Shown piece after piece: positions 7,385-16,745 of a DNA stretch of 64,000 bases (within the stretch, counting starts at the first letter, position 1; every line of letters starts with the position of its first letter). The notes beneath the pieces are model-generated. The model worked only from the letters and a program-made list of their open reading frames with translations. It did no database searches and was not told the origin of the DNA. Source of the stretch: Rubritalea squalenifaciens DSM 18772 (lineage in GTDB: Bacteria; Verrucomicrobiota; Verrucomicrobiia; Verrucomicrobiales; Akkermansiaceae); the NCBI RefSeq assembly GCF_900141815.1, contig NZ_FQYR01000002.1:969091-1033090 (forward strand), written 5' to 3'. Both the position numbers and the translations under genes were made by a program.

Positions 7385-8857
7385 ATGGCTGGATATGTGC
7401 TTTCACTGGATCAGGGAACGACAAGCTCCCGTTCAATACTGTTTGATCAGGACGGACGCCAAGTGGCGCTGAGTCAGAAGCCGTTCAAGCAGTACTTCCC
7501 GCAATCCGGTTGGGTCGAGCACGATGCTGTAGAGATCTGGGAAACCCAGCTCGCCACCATGCAGGAGGTGTTGTCCAAGGCGGGCATCACGGAGAAAGAC
7601 CTGGCTGCGATCGGGATCACCAATCAGCGGGAAACCGTGGTGGTCTGGGATAGGAAAAGTGGTATGCCAATATGTCATGCCATCGTCTGGCAGGACAGGA
7701 GGACCTCTGACCTGTGCCGGCAGATGAAGGATGCGGGGCTTGAGCCAGCCCTCTCCAGTATCACTGGCTTAAAGATAGATCCCTATTTTTCGGCCACCAA
7801 AGTGCAATGGATTCTAGATCATGAGGTAGGAGCCCGTAGCAAGGCAGATAGAGGAGAGCTTTGCATGGGGACTATCGATAGCTGGCTGATTTGGAATCTA
7901 ACCGATGGTGCGCGCCATGTGACGGATGCGACCAATGCCTGCAGGACTTTGCTCTACAACCTTCACAGTGGGGAGTGGGATGAGGATCTGCTAAAAGAGT
8001 TCATGATTCCTGAGTCGATGCTCCCTGAGATCGTCGATTCATCCGGCACTATGGGTGAGTGGAATGGCGTTCCTATTGCCGGGATTGCTGGCGATCAGCA
8101 AGCCGCTTTGTTTGGCCAGGGATGCTATGAGCCAGGCTCTGCAAAGAACACCTATGGAACTGGCTGCTTCATGCTCATGAATACAGGGGAGCGAGCTGTT
8201 GTGAGCGAAAACCAGCTATTGACAACAGTGGCCTGGCAAGTAGCCGGTAAGCGAGAGTATGCTCTGGAGGGTAGCGTTTTCATTGCTGGTGCCTTGTTCC
8301 AGTGGTTGCGTGACGGCCTAGAGCTTGTTGAAGATGTGAGGGAGTTTGATCAACTGGCTGGCTCTGTAGAGAATAGTGGTGGAGTCGTTTTGGTGCCAGC
8401 CTTTGCAGGCTTGGGAGCACCGCATTGGGACCCTTTCGCCAGAGGCACAATGATGGGGCTGAGCCGTGGTGTAACGAAAGCGCATGTCTGTCGCGCCGCC
8501 ATGGAGGCGGTGAGTTTTCAGTCGGCTGAGTTGTTAGAGTGCATGGAGCGTGATGCAGGCATGAAAATGACTGAACTCAGGGTCGATGGTGGAGCCAGTG
8601 TAAGTAACCTTTTGATGCAGACGCAGGCAAACTTGATACAGCGGAATGTGGTGCGGCCTAAACAAGTGGAGACCACTGCCTTTGGTGCCGCTGCCCTAGC
8701 CGGTCTGGGGGTAGGGCTGTGGGAAAGTAAGCAGGCGATCTCTGAGGTGTGGCAGGAAGATAAGAGATTTGCCCCAGGCGACGATCATGAGGGCTATGCC
8801 AAGCTCCGCAAGGACTGGGATAAGGCTGTGGAGCGCTGCAAGGCGTGGGTGGATTAA
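7385..8857 (+). CDS. glpK: Glycerol kinase
   Basis: 490 residues, the normal length. It phosphorylates glycerol to sn-glycerol 3-phosphate with ATP in the cytosol. The FGGY-kinase hallmarks are present: LDQGTTSSRSILFD at the N-terminus, GITNQRETVVVWD near residue 78, the glycerol-binding region around GDQQAALFGQGCYEPGSAKN, TYGTGCFML, and the C-terminal LRVDGGASVSNLLMQTQA. No glpF or glpD is adjacent. The only -10-like element, TAGGCT at 7372-7377, is followed by seven bases and the ATG, but there is no matching -35. Its stop codon overlaps that of the convergent beta-helix gene. Confidence 0.96.
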   Translation: MAGYVLSLDQGTTSSRSILFDQDGRQVALSQKPFKQYFPQSGWVEHDAVEIWETQLATMQEVLSKAGITEKDLAAIGITNQRETVVVWDRKSGMPICHAIVWQDRRTSDLCRQMKDAGLEPALSSITGLKIDPYFSATKVQWILDHEVGARSKADRGELCMGTIDSWLIWNLTDGARHVTDATNACRTLLYNLHSGEWDEDLLKEFMIPESMLPEIVDSSGTMGEWNGVPIAGIAGDQQAALFGQGCYEPGSAKNTYGTGCFMLMNTGERAVVSENQLLTTVAWQVAGKREYALEGSVFIAGALFQWLRDGLELVEDVREFDQLAGSVENSGGVVLVPAFAGLGAPHWDPFARGTMMGLSRGVTKAHVCRAAMEAVSFQSAELLECMERDAGMKMTELRVDGGASVSNLLMQTQANLIQRNVVRPKQVETTAFGAAALAGLGVGLWESKQAISEVWQEDKRFAPGDDHEGYAKLRKDWDKAVERCKAWVD

Positions 8858-10365
8858 TGGGATTTAAAACGCTCTTGCTGTGAACGGAAAAGATTAAGCG
8901 GCTTTACGGGAGTAGAGATGATCTTGAAACCCTTTGTGAGGAGTTCTTTCTCATTGCTCGCTTTCACGCCGACGAAGTTCATGGCCGTAGGACCAAAGTC
9001 TTTATTAATGTAGACGGGTTTTTCAGCACGAATGTTCCAGAAGGTCTGCCAGGCGCCTGAATGACGGCCGATTTTGGCGCCGCCTCCAGAGAAAAGAAAG
9101 CGTCCACCATCGCCCAGATCGATATTGGTAAAGAGATTGGCAAAGGGAGCTTTTTTATGGTGGTCAATGGAAAGGTCGACTCCCTTTCCATCCATAAACA
9201 CATTACCGGAGCTGTGGCTGACGGTAAGATCGTGGATGAACTTGGTTTCAAAGTGAAAATTGCTGAACAGGTTGCAAGTCCCTCCTGCGGTGAGCCCGTG
9301 GTGGCCGGTGGTATCTCCTGTGTAGGCGTTGGTGGCAGGAGTACCCTCAACATTGGGGGCACTAATGGTAAGGTCTTGTATGGTGCAGTGTGAACCGCTG
9401 CAGAAAATGCCGCTATCTGCATTGATGATATTGATATTGCGTACCCAGCAGTCAGAGACGTTGCCTAAATTGATGGCGTTATAGCCTTTCTCTCTAAAGT
9501 GGCCGCCATAGCGGTGGGCGGGAAAGGCAATACTCAGGTTCTCGATTCCGCTGAACTTCACACTAGGGTCATGCTTGGTGATCACGGTGCCCCACTCAGG
9601 GTTGACATCACAGAGCAGACGGCGGTCGAGGTGCAGGGTGTTTCCCTGGATTTTCTTGATGCGGGCTACGATGGAGAACCTGTCTCGCTCGCGCATATTG
9701 TCCAGTTCCCCGGGGTCACCAGCGTAGAGGTGCTTTACGAGTTCCAGGCTCTTGCCGGCGTATTGCCTGATGAGGATTCGGTCACCTTCGTTCATCTTCG
9801 GGGCTTCCTTGAAATTCAGCTGCAGGCTGCCGCGTTTGGCTGTGTGTGAAAGTGAGGGGAGCTTCGGATGCTTGTTACTGCCGCGCAAATCAATGAACCC
9901 TCCACTCCAGGAGTAGCTGGTGGTGGGGGTACCACCGGAATTCTGGGTCGGCTTGGGATCCACTTCTTCCAGGCCTTTGGTGAATAGCAGTATGGTCTTA
10001 TCCTTGGATTCACCTCGCAAGATGGTCTTTGAAGAGGTGATGGGAAGTCTGTCGCTGAGGAGATAGGTGCCCTCAGGAATGAAGATCACCACACTACCTT
10101 TGGTTTGCAGTGCTTTGCGGAATGCCGCGGTGTCATCCTGCTGGTCGTCAGGCTTAGCCCCAAATTCGGCCACGGAGACCAGTTTGAGTGAGCTCAGGTC
10201 GCTGGGGAGATCCGCCCCATCCAGATACCCTGCACGTGAAAAATCTGGCAAAGTGGACTGCGGAGACCACTTTTCCCCCGCCTGGCCCCACAGGGGCGAT
10301 ACCTCTGGCTCAGCATGTACAGAGATAGAGAGGGACAGCAGAGCTAGCGCCTTGAGATAGTGCAT
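8854..10365 (-). CDS. Secreted parallel beta-helix protein, pectate-lyase-3 superfamily
   Basis: 503 residues from the ATG at 10365, which begins a clean signal peptide (MHYLKALALLSLSISVHA); upstream in-frame codons give no signal. The first half has the Pectate_lyase_3-type opening (VAEFGAKPDDQQDDTAAFRKAL, then VVIFIPEGTYLLSD and TILRGESKDKTILLF). The rest shows the short repeating strands of a right-handed beta-helix (WVRNINIINADSGIFC, CTIQDLTISAPNVEG). Relatives bind or cleave acidic polysaccharides; I cannot point to catalytic residues, so activity is uncertain. No carbohydrate-utilisation genes are next to it. Confidence 0.8.
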   Translation of the reverse strand: MHYLKALALLSLSISVHAEPEVSPLWGQAGEKWSPQSTLPDFSRAGYLDGADLPSDLSSLKLVSVAEFGAKPDDQQDDTAAFRKALQTKGSVVIFIPEGTYLLSDRLPITSSKTILRGESKDKTILLFTKGLEEVDPKPTQNSGGTPTTSYSWSGGFIDLRGSNKHPKLPSLSHTAKRGSLQLNFKEAPKMNEGDRILIRQYAGKSLELVKHLYAGDPGELDNMRERDRFSIVARIKKIQGNTLHLDRRLLCDVNPEWGTVITKHDPSVKFSGIENLSIAFPAHRYGGHFREKGYNAINLGNVSDCWVRNINIINADSGIFCSGSHCTIQDLTISAPNVEGTPATNAYTGDTTGHHGLTAGGTCNLFSNFHFETKFIHDLTVSHSSGNVFMDGKGVDLSIDHHKKAPFANLFTNIDLGDGGRFLFSGGGAKIGRHSGAWQTFWNIRAEKPVYINKDFGPTAMNFVGVKASNEKELLTKGFKIISTPVKPLNLFRSQQERFKSH

Positions 10366-10606
10366 TTTGGGCTTACGTGCTAAGGATAGGCGTTTTTTCA
10401 AGAAATCTGTATTATCAATTGTTTGGCTTGCTTGATATTCAATTGGCAGGCGAAGGATCTCCAATTTTCTGATTGTGAATATTGTGTAATACGCTATTCA
10501 TTTAGCGCCTGATGAGGGGAAAGGCGTTGAACGGAATACCTCCGAATTCTGTAAGCCTTGAGTTCTCATTGGGTGACACACACAACATCCGACTCAAATT
10601 AACCCA

Positions 10607-12490
10607 ATGAATTGGCACCTCAATAAACCTCTTCTTTTACTAGCCCCCTGTCTCCTATTTTCCGGCCTCCAAGCGAATGCACAGTGCTATGCGCACGCTG
10701 ATCCTGTGGAGGACTCCTTGTCTGCAAGTCATGTCTTGAGGATTAAAATTACAGCTATCGAGACGATCACTTCTGCCACTGGTAATATCAGCACGGAGTA
10801 CACCTTCCAGACAGTTAAGGCCTTCCAAGGTGAGGCTGATGGTGGGGTCATCGTTATGGACGGGGGTGATAACGGAGTCCTTACCAAAATGGTATCCAAC
10901 TTCAAGAAGCTCGAGAAGCGACAGTATTATGTCTATCTCAAGGAGTTAAGTGAAGGGCGCTACGAACTCATCAAAACTCATGCCAATAAGGTTATCAATG
11001 GGGCCAAGCAAGATGGCCTAGTCGATAAGATTTTGAATCGTGCTAAATGTAAGGATCATAATCACTGCCAGCATGACCATAGTGGCTCTGAGGAGGAAAT
11101 TGCTTTGTCTTTGGAGCAAGAGACGGAGCAGTCTCAAAAATCCGATCTGGGGGCGGTCGTTCCCTCGGGAGTCACTCAATCCAAGGTCTCGGACTCAGGC
11201 TTTCTTGAGACAAGAACAGGTATCCCTACTCGTTTTGTGGCTTCGGATGGTGATAGGGCTTTAACCTATTCTATTGATGCAGAGTACACGCCTTCAGGAT
11301 TTAGTCGTCAGGAAGCAATCGATGCGGTTCATGATGTGGTGACAATTTGGGCATCGGAAACAAATTTGAAGTTTCAGTACTTGGGTGAAGAGGAATTGGG
11401 GAAGTCATCTCTTACCCTTGGTAGTGCAGAGGGGGCGAATGGGCATATCTATATTCAACTTCATGATGAGTATAGTGCCTTAGGTTCCAGTACTCTCGGC
11501 CGTGGAGGTGCTTATATGGCTAGCTACGAAGGGAACGGATCAGGAGGGACAATTAATGGTCTGGAGTTTGATAAAAGAACATTTGGATATTTAAGCATGA
11601 ATACCGATGCTTCAACTAATCAGACACTTAACGGCTTTAAGTCGGTATTATCCCATGAATTGGGGCATTGCTTGGGACTACATCATTCAAGCGAAGATTC
11701 CAAAGAAAAGGACAGCCAGTTGAAGGGCGCGCTGATGTATTACGCGGTAAATTCCAGCACTGCTTCTCCGAATCTACGAGACTATGATCGCGGTTACATC
11801 AATCTTGCATACCCTCAAGGTGAATCTATTCCCTATATAGGCTATACTTATGGCAATGTCATTACGACTTCGACTAAATCTCCTGTTGGGAATACCTTTC
11901 CTCTAGTGATTTCAGGAGCAGATGATGGAGGGGAATCTCTAATCACTGTGAGTAGTTCGAGCGGGGCTTCAGCTACAGTGGATACTGTGGCTCGGACAAT
12001 AACTCTGGTTCCTACAGGTTATTGGAGTACTAATGTACTCGCGGACGAAGACGTTCAATCAGGTAGTGCTTGGGGGCGTTACCGGTACAAAATTAGTAAT
12101 GGAACCCACGTTTCCGGTGTAGGTGGTTTCATTGTCACTGGATATTACGAGGATGCTACCGCTGGCGATGGGATCTCCAGTGATTGGGCTAGCTCTTATG
12201 GAATTAGTGAATTTCCAGATGCTGATCCTGATGGAGATGGGTTTACTAACCGACAGGAGTTTAACCGTGGTACGGATCCAAGTGTTGCTAATCCACCTAT
12301 ACAGGCAACTTTGGATGTGGATGGGGAATTTGCTCAGTTTACTCCGGTTGGACTTGCTGAGACATTAATACTGGAAGCTTCAAATGACCTGACTAATTGG
12401 GATTCTCTTTATTCAATTGGTACCCCAGATACTGTGATTACGACTCTTCCCGTGAACAATTACAAATTCTTCAGGGTTCGCTCTAACTAA
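10607..12490 (+). CDS. Secreted matrixin-type zinc metalloprotease
   Basis: 627 residues. Signal peptide 1-25 (ending LQANA), then a ~110-residue N-terminal domain beginning with Cys that has some likeness to netrin/TIMP-type modules. The catalytic motif HExxHxxGxxH is at His350, His354 and His360 (HELGHCLGLHH), and a Met-turn candidate is Met377 (LMYYAV), as in matrixins (M10). Downstream come a beta-sandwich region, a calcium-binding-like segment (DADPDGDGFTNRQEF, near residue 543), and a C-terminal ~70-residue module ending NNYKFFRVRSN of a kind common in secreted Verrucomicrobia proteins. It probably acts outside the cell. A His-rich stretch (HNHCQHDHSG, near 150) is unusual. Confidence 0.85.
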   Translation: MNWHLNKPLLLLAPCLLFSGLQANAQCYAHADPVEDSLSASHVLRIKITAIETITSATGNISTEYTFQTVKAFQGEADGGVIVMDGGDNGVLTKMVSNFKKLEKRQYYVYLKELSEGRYELIKTHANKVINGAKQDGLVDKILNRAKCKDHNHCQHDHSGSEEEIALSLEQETEQSQKSDLGAVVPSGVTQSKVSDSGFLETRTGIPTRFVASDGDRALTYSIDAEYTPSGFSRQEAIDAVHDVVTIWASETNLKFQYLGEEELGKSSLTLGSAEGANGHIYIQLHDEYSALGSSTLGRGGAYMASYEGNGSGGTINGLEFDKRTFGYLSMNTDASTNQTLNGFKSVLSHELGHCLGLHHSSEDSKEKDSQLKGALMYYAVNSSTASPNLRDYDRGYINLAYPQGESIPYIGYTYGNVITTSTKSPVGNTFPLVISGADDGGESLITVSSSSGASATVDTVARTITLVPTGYWSTNVLADEDVQSGSAWGRYRYKISNGTHVSGVGGFIVTGYYEDATAGDGISSDWASSYGISEFPDADPDGDGFTNRQEFNRGTDPSVANPPIQATLDVDGEFAQFTPVGLAETLILEASNDLTNWDSLYSIGTPDTVITTLPVNNYKFFRVRSN

Positions 12491-12515
12491 GGATTTACTC
12501 TACCAACTCTCATAC

Positions 12516-12550
12516 AAAAACGCCACGGTCATTTGACTGTGGCGTTTTTA
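12516..12550. terminator. Bidirectional Rho-independent terminator
   Basis: A long near-perfect inverted repeat, AAAAACGCCACGGTCA paired with TGACTGTGGCGTTTTT, lies between the metalloprotease gene and the convergent HIT gene. It has a T-run on both strands and so can serve both transcripts. Confidence 0.88.
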
Positions 12551-12574
12551 GTTAGATTCTTTGTTGAGCCATTC

Positions 12575-12913
12575 CTAGCCCGGAGGCCAGGTGAGTTTGC
12601 GGCCTGCGAGTAGGTGCAGGTGCAGGTGGGGAACTTCCTCGCCGCTGTCCGGGCCGTTGTTGATGACGGTGCGGAAGCCGGCCTCGGCAAAGCCTTCTTG
12701 CTTGGCGATCTTTTGCGCAGTCAGTAGAAGGTGACCAAGGGTGGCTTGATCTTCAGGTGCCGCCTCAGCGATGCGTGGGATGGGCTTCTTGGGAATTAGC
12801 AGCAGGTGAGTGGGGGCCTGCGGATTGATGTCACGGAAGCAGAGGCAGAGATCGTCTTCGTAGACGATGTCCGCCGGGATTTCCCGGGCGATGATTTTCT
12901 CGAAGAGGGTCAT
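12575..12913 (-). CDS. HIT (histidine triad) nucleotide-binding protein, HINT type
   Basis: 112 residues, typical HINT length. The nucleotide-binding motif HxHxH is present as HLHLHLL near residue 96, preceded by GPDSGEEVPHLH. The start MTLFEKIIAREIPADIVYED and the segment HLLLIPKKPI are characteristic. Family members hydrolyse purine nucleoside phosphoramidates. Last gene of the prfB operon, 15 bases after the ABM-domain gene. Confidence 0.93.
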   Translation of the reverse strand: MTLFEKIIAREIPADIVYEDDLCLCFRDINPQAPTHLLLIPKKPIPRIAEAAPEDQATLGHLLLTAQKIAKQEGFAEAGFRTVINNGPDSGEEVPHLHLHLLAGRKLTWPPG

Positions 12914-12928
12914 GGTGCTAATGGGGTT

Positions 12929-13207
12929 TTAGTATTTGGTGAGTTCCAGTACCACCACGCTTTCCAGATGGCCGTCCATGGCGGCGAGCCCTGCTGTTAG
13001 GTGAGGTGACTGGAGGTGTTTATCCAAGAGATCTTTGCTGCTCCACTCCTCGTAGAAGACGAAGGTGGCAGGATTGTTGTTATCTCGGTGAAGATCGTAG
13101 GCAATACACCCTTCTTCCTTCAGGGTTGGTGCAATGAACTTCTTGAGTTCGCTCTCGACCAAATCGATGGATTCAGGTTTGGCAATGATGGTGGCAACGA
13201 CGTGCAT
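12929..13207 (-). CDS. Antibiotic biosynthesis monooxygenase (ABM) domain protein
   Basis: 92 residues, a single ABM/YgiN-like ferredoxin-fold domain: VVATIIAKPESIDLVESELK at the start, the GCIAYDLHRD strand, FVFYEEWSSKDLLDKHLQSPH, and the last strand. Relatives act on quinones or are of unknown role. It lies between prfB and the HIT gene (20 and 15 bases), so it is expressed with them, but the combination does not point to a specific substrate. Confidence 0.85.
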   Translation of the reverse strand: MHVVATIIAKPESIDLVESELKKFIAPTLKEEGCIAYDLHRDNNNPATFVFYEEWSSKDLLDKHLQSPHLTAGLAAMDGHLESVVVLELTKY

Positions 13208-13227
13208 GATAGTGATGAGTCTAGATG

Positions 13228-14359
13228 TTAGTCTTCAGATTTCTCGCCCTTCTTCTTTCCTTTGAGCATGGCTTCGATGAAAGGAGTGAGTTCTCCATCC
13301 ATCACAGACTGGATGTTACCAGTTTCCTCACCGGTGCGCAGGTCTTTTACCATCTGGTAGGGCTGAAAGACGTAGGAGCGGATCTGGTTGCCCCAGCCGA
13401 TATCGCCTTTCTCTCCATAGGATCGCTCGGACTCGGCTTTCTGCTTGTCTTCCTCGATCTGGTAGAGCTTGGCTTTGAGGAGCTCCATGGCGAGTTCACG
13501 GTTGCGCAGCTGGGAGCGTTCCTGAGTACAGCGGATGAGAATGTTGGTCGGCTTGTGGCGCAGAATGACCGCAGTTTCCACCTTGTTGACGTTCTGGCCA
13601 CCTGCACCGCCTGAGCGGGCTGTCTGGATGTCCACGTCAGCCGGGTTGATCTCAATGTTGATGTCGTTGTTCATCTCAGGGGTAGCGTCCACCGAGGTGA
13701 ATGAGGTGTGGCGCTTGCCTGCGGAGTCGAACGGGGAAATACGCACGAGGCGGTGTACGCCGCGTTCGTTCTTGAGATAGCCGTAAGCGTACTCGCCCTC
13801 GATCTTGATGGTGGCGGAGGAAATGCCCGCAGTTTCACCCTCTGAGTAATCTATCGTGGATACCTTGTAGCCCTGATCCTCTGCCCAGCGGGTGTACATG
13901 CGCAGCAGCATGGCTGCCCAGTCGCAGGCCTCAGTTCCACCAGCGCCCGAGTTGATCGTGAGATAGCAGCTGGATGCGTCGTTAGGCTTGTCCAGTAGAG
14001 TGATGAGCTCGAATGAGTCGATCTCGCTGTTTATCTTCTCGAATTCGCTGGCAGCTTCCTGAGCGGACTCGGCGTCTTCGTATTCTTTGGCCAAGGCAAT
14101 TAACTCGACGAGATCATCGAGGCGCTTTTCAAAGTCAAGAAAGGGGTTGAGCTTGCGCTTGATGCCATTGGCTTCGTTGACCGTTTCCTGGGCCTTGGTC
14201 GGATTGTCCCAGAAGTTGCCAGAGGTCATTTGCTCGTCGAGTTCCGCAAGCTTGGATTGGAGAGAGGGTACGTCAAAGATACCTCCTGAGTGTAGACAGG
14301 CGGCTCTTGATGGAGCCGGTGTCGACCGCCAGGAGGTCAGCGTTATAGGATTCAGACAT
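13228..14359 (-). CDS. prfB: Peptide chain release factor 2, expressed by programmed +1 frameshift
   Basis: The gene begins at the ATG at 14359. Twenty-eight codons (ending RRYL) run into an in-frame TGA at 14275-14273. A +1 shift on CTT-T continues with Asp-Val-Pro-Ser in the main frame, giving 376 residues. RF2 marks are visible: the SPF stop-codon recognition tripeptide in [10 protein letters not shown], and the GGQ peptidyl-hydrolysis motif in [17 protein letters not shown]2 releases peptides at UGA and UAA. Reading only from the ATG at 14229 would lose the N-terminal helix region. First gene of an operon with ABM and HIT genes. Confidence 0.96.
14272..14287 (-). promoter_or_regulatory. 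prfB programmed +1 frameshift site
   Basis: On the minus strand the sequence is AGGAGGTATCTTTGAC. It has an internal Shine-Dalgarno (AGGAGG), three bases of spacing, the slippery CTT codon and the in-frame TGA followed by C. It nearly equals the classic E. coli site AGGGGGTATCTTTGAC. Low RF2 levels slow termination at the TGA and favour the shift, so the protein regulates its own synthesis. Confidence 0.96.
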
Positions 14360-14544
14360 GCCGCAACGATGTTATGTCGAGCTGAAGATTCAAGTATTTA
14401 TTAGGTGCTGTAGCGGCATCAATGCTAGTATAAGTGTTGGCCGAATTCCCAGCCAAGTGTGTGACGGAGGAAAAATTCAAGCTAGATCAGAAAAAATGCA
14501 AATTCCTGAATTACCTTTTCCGCTCGAGTGACTGTTTAATAGTG

Positions 14545-15096
14545 ATGGGGTTATTCTCTTCCATAAATAGCAATGACGATGTGCTGGTGACGCAGTTGGC
14601 GGCACACCAGTCCGAGTTGCTGGTTTATATTCAATCTCTCATGCCCGGTGATTCCGGGGCACATGATGTGCAGCAACGTACCAATCTGGTTATCTGGAAG
14701 AAGCGGGCTCAGTTCAGAAAAGGGAGCGATTTCAGAGCCTGGGCATTCAGTATCGCTTACTGGGAGGTAAAGGCCTACCGCAAAGAGTGTTCTAGAAAGT
14801 CGTGGTTAGTGGTGGATGACACGCTGGTGGATAAGTTGACCCGTACGATGAGTGAGACGGTCACGGAGAACCCGATGAAGGAGCTTAGGACCGATTTGGA
14901 GTTGTGTATCCAGAAGCTGGAGGTTGGTGATCAGGAGTTGGTTACCCACCGGTATTATTCAGATAAGCCGCTGAAGGATTATGCGGAGGAAGTCGGGAGG
15001 CCTGTGGCTTCGGTAAAAATGTCTTTGTGCAGGATCAGGGCAGCGCTCAAGCGCTGTATTGAGTACCGGCGTGCGGTGAACCCAGCGGGAAGTTAA
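14545..15096 (+). CDS. ECF-type RNA polymerase sigma-70 factor
   Basis: 183 residues from the ATG at 14545 (MGLFSSINSNDDVLVTQ). An upstream in-frame ATG at 14434 would add 37 residues of low-quality sequence without family likeness. Region 2 is around VIWKKRAQFRKGSDFRAWAF and region 4 around LKDYAEEVGRPVASVKMSLC, ending in RIRAALKRC. Same length and type as the factor at 938-1489. It is followed after five bases by a FecR-LamG gene and then a PEP-CTERM protein, so these probably form one sigma/anti-sigma/target module. Confidence 0.88.
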   Translation: MGLFSSINSNDDVLVTQLAAHQSELLVYIQSLMPGDSGAHDVQQRTNLVIWKKRAQFRKGSDFRAWAFSIAYWEVKAYRKECSRKSWLVVDDTLVDKLTRTMSETVTENPMKELRTDLELCIQKLEVGDQELVTHRYYSDKPLKDYAEEVGRPVASVKMSLCRIRAALKRCIEYRRAVNPAGS

Positions 15097-15101
15097 GTGG
15101 T

Positions 15102-16676
15102 ATGACTCAGGTGCAGTTAGAGACGAGAATCCAGGAGGCTCTGGACGGCGTGATTAGCGAGGAGAACTGGTTGGCACTGCAGGACGAGATGGCTCGTTCT
15201 GACGAGGCCTGCAGGACGTACTGTCGTTATGTCCAGTTGCATGGACTACTTGGCCAGAGGTCCAGGGGTCTACAAGCTTTGACCTTCCAAGGGCCGGTCA
15301 TTCCCATGCATGAACTGGTGACCGGGCGCCGCCGCAAAGCCTTCGTGATGGCGATTGGGCTGGCGGCTGTTTTGCTAGTGATGGCGGCCGTGGTGATGAA
15401 TATGGTCTTTGTGAACCAAGGCCCTGAAATGGTCTTCAAGGTTTCTCCTGGTACGCAGTATGAACTTACGCACCTTGATAGTGAGGAGCCTCCTACGGGG
15501 ATGGCCTTGACAAGAGGATCCGTGCTGAAGCTTCAGCAAGGAGTCGTTGAGCTAAGCTTTGAGAGCGGAGTGATGGCAATTGTCTCGGGCCCAGGTGAAT
15601 TGAGCCTGGATGATGACAATCAGCTGACTCTGAAGCGTGGTAAGGCTTGGTTCGATGTCCCTCGGAAAGCCAAAGGATTCAGAGTGAATACTGAGGAACT
15701 TTGTGTGGTAGACCTTGGGACGCAATTCGGTGTCTATGCAAACGCTGAGGGCGAGGATGAGGTGCATCTCTTTAAAGGGATCGTGGAGGTGAATTCCATC
15801 GAGAAGCCCACGGTGACGCAGGCGCTGACAGAGGGTGGTTTGAAAGTAAGTGAGCAGGGTGACTTAGTTTCAGTGGAGGTGAACGAGGCGCTGTTCCTTA
15901 CCGAACTTCCAGACTCATTGCCCTATTTGCACTGGTCCTTCGATGGTGAAGGAGATGAGAGATTCTTGGCGCAAGGGTCTGCAGCACCAGCGGAGAATTT
16001 GGTGACCCGTGAGTACGCTGCACAGCAGGATACAGGCATACGGATGGTTCCTGGAAAGTTTGGCCAAGCGATCGCTGCTGATGGTCTGGGTTCGTACGTC
16101 GCTTCTGAATGGCGAGGAATCCCTGGTGGCAATCCTCGGACCTTAGCCTACTGGATTAGGCTGCCCAAGGGAGAGAGATATATTAACCCTGTTGTGGGCT
16201 GGGGGCGCCGCAATGTAAACGGGTCTATGGAGACGGGGTCCTTCTTTTCCTTCGTTGAGAGCATGAGATGGGGTGTCGTCTGTGGAGTGGAAGTCGGCTG
16301 GTACTGGATGAAGGGTCAGACAAATCTTCAGGATGAGGAATGGCATCATGTCGCCCATGTCTTTACAGGGAAGAACAAGGCAGATGGTACACCGGATATC
16401 GTGACCTATGTAGATGGGAGGGAAGAATCAATGACCCGTTATCTGGCGGGGGGGAGAGAGTATGGCGATGTACACATTGAAGTGAATACCATCACAGACC
16501 CGACTGAATCAGTGCCTTTACAGATTTTTACCCAGTTGTGGGGAGACCGAAAGCAGGGAAAAGCATATACGGCCAAGCCTGAGTTGGATGAGCTGTTTAT
16601 TTTCGAGGCAGCACTGATGCCGTCGGAGATCAAAAAACTCTATCGCTTCAACAACTATCAGGGGGACTCCAAGTAA
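15102..16676 (+). CDS. FecR-LamG membrane protein, probable anti-sigma partner
   Basis: 524 residues. A cytoplasmic anti-sigma-like helical region (1-75) is followed by one transmembrane segment at about 81-104. A FecR beta domain spans about 115-230 (VELSFESGVMAIVSGPGEL, VVDLGTQFGVYANAEG, VHLFKGIVEVN). A concanavalin-type LamG domain covers about 285-520 (HWSFDGEGDERF, YVASEWRGIPGG, EWHHVAHVF, LDELFIFEAALMPSEI). The LamG part suggests that the periplasmic side recognises a glycan. It follows the sigma factor by five bases and is probably translated with it. Confidence 0.88.
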   Translation: MTQVQLETRIQEALDGVISEENWLALQDEMARSDEACRTYCRYVQLHGLLGQRSRGLQALTFQGPVIPMHELVTGRRRKAFVMAIGLAAVLLVMAAVVMNMVFVNQGPEMVFKVSPGTQYELTHLDSEEPPTGMALTRGSVLKLQQGVVELSFESGVMAIVSGPGELSLDDDNQLTLKRGKAWFDVPRKAKGFRVNTEELCVVDLGTQFGVYANAEGEDEVHLFKGIVEVNSIEKPTVTQALTEGGLKVSEQGDLVSVEVNEALFLTELPDSLPYLHWSFDGEGDERFLAQGSAAPAENLVTREYAAQQDTGIRMVPGKFGQAIAADGLGSYVASEWRGIPGGNPRTLAYWIRLPKGERYINPVVGWGRRNVNGSMETGSFFSFVESMRWGVVCGVEVGWYWMKGQTNLQDEEWHHVAHVFTGKNKADGTPDIVTYVDGREESMTRYLAGGREYGDVHIEVNTITDPTESVPLQIFTQLWGDRKQGKAYTAKPELDELFIFEAALMPSEIKKLYRFNNYQGDSK

Positions 16677-16745
16677 GCGACCTCCAATGACTCATACAAT
16701 TTTCCTCTCTCTGTTGAGAGGGAGGATACCCAAAAACACAGACAA

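Noticed and set aside
14229-14231. ATG at 14229 as the prfB start
   Set aside because: Upstream reading plus the frameshift site restores the normal RF2 N-terminus.
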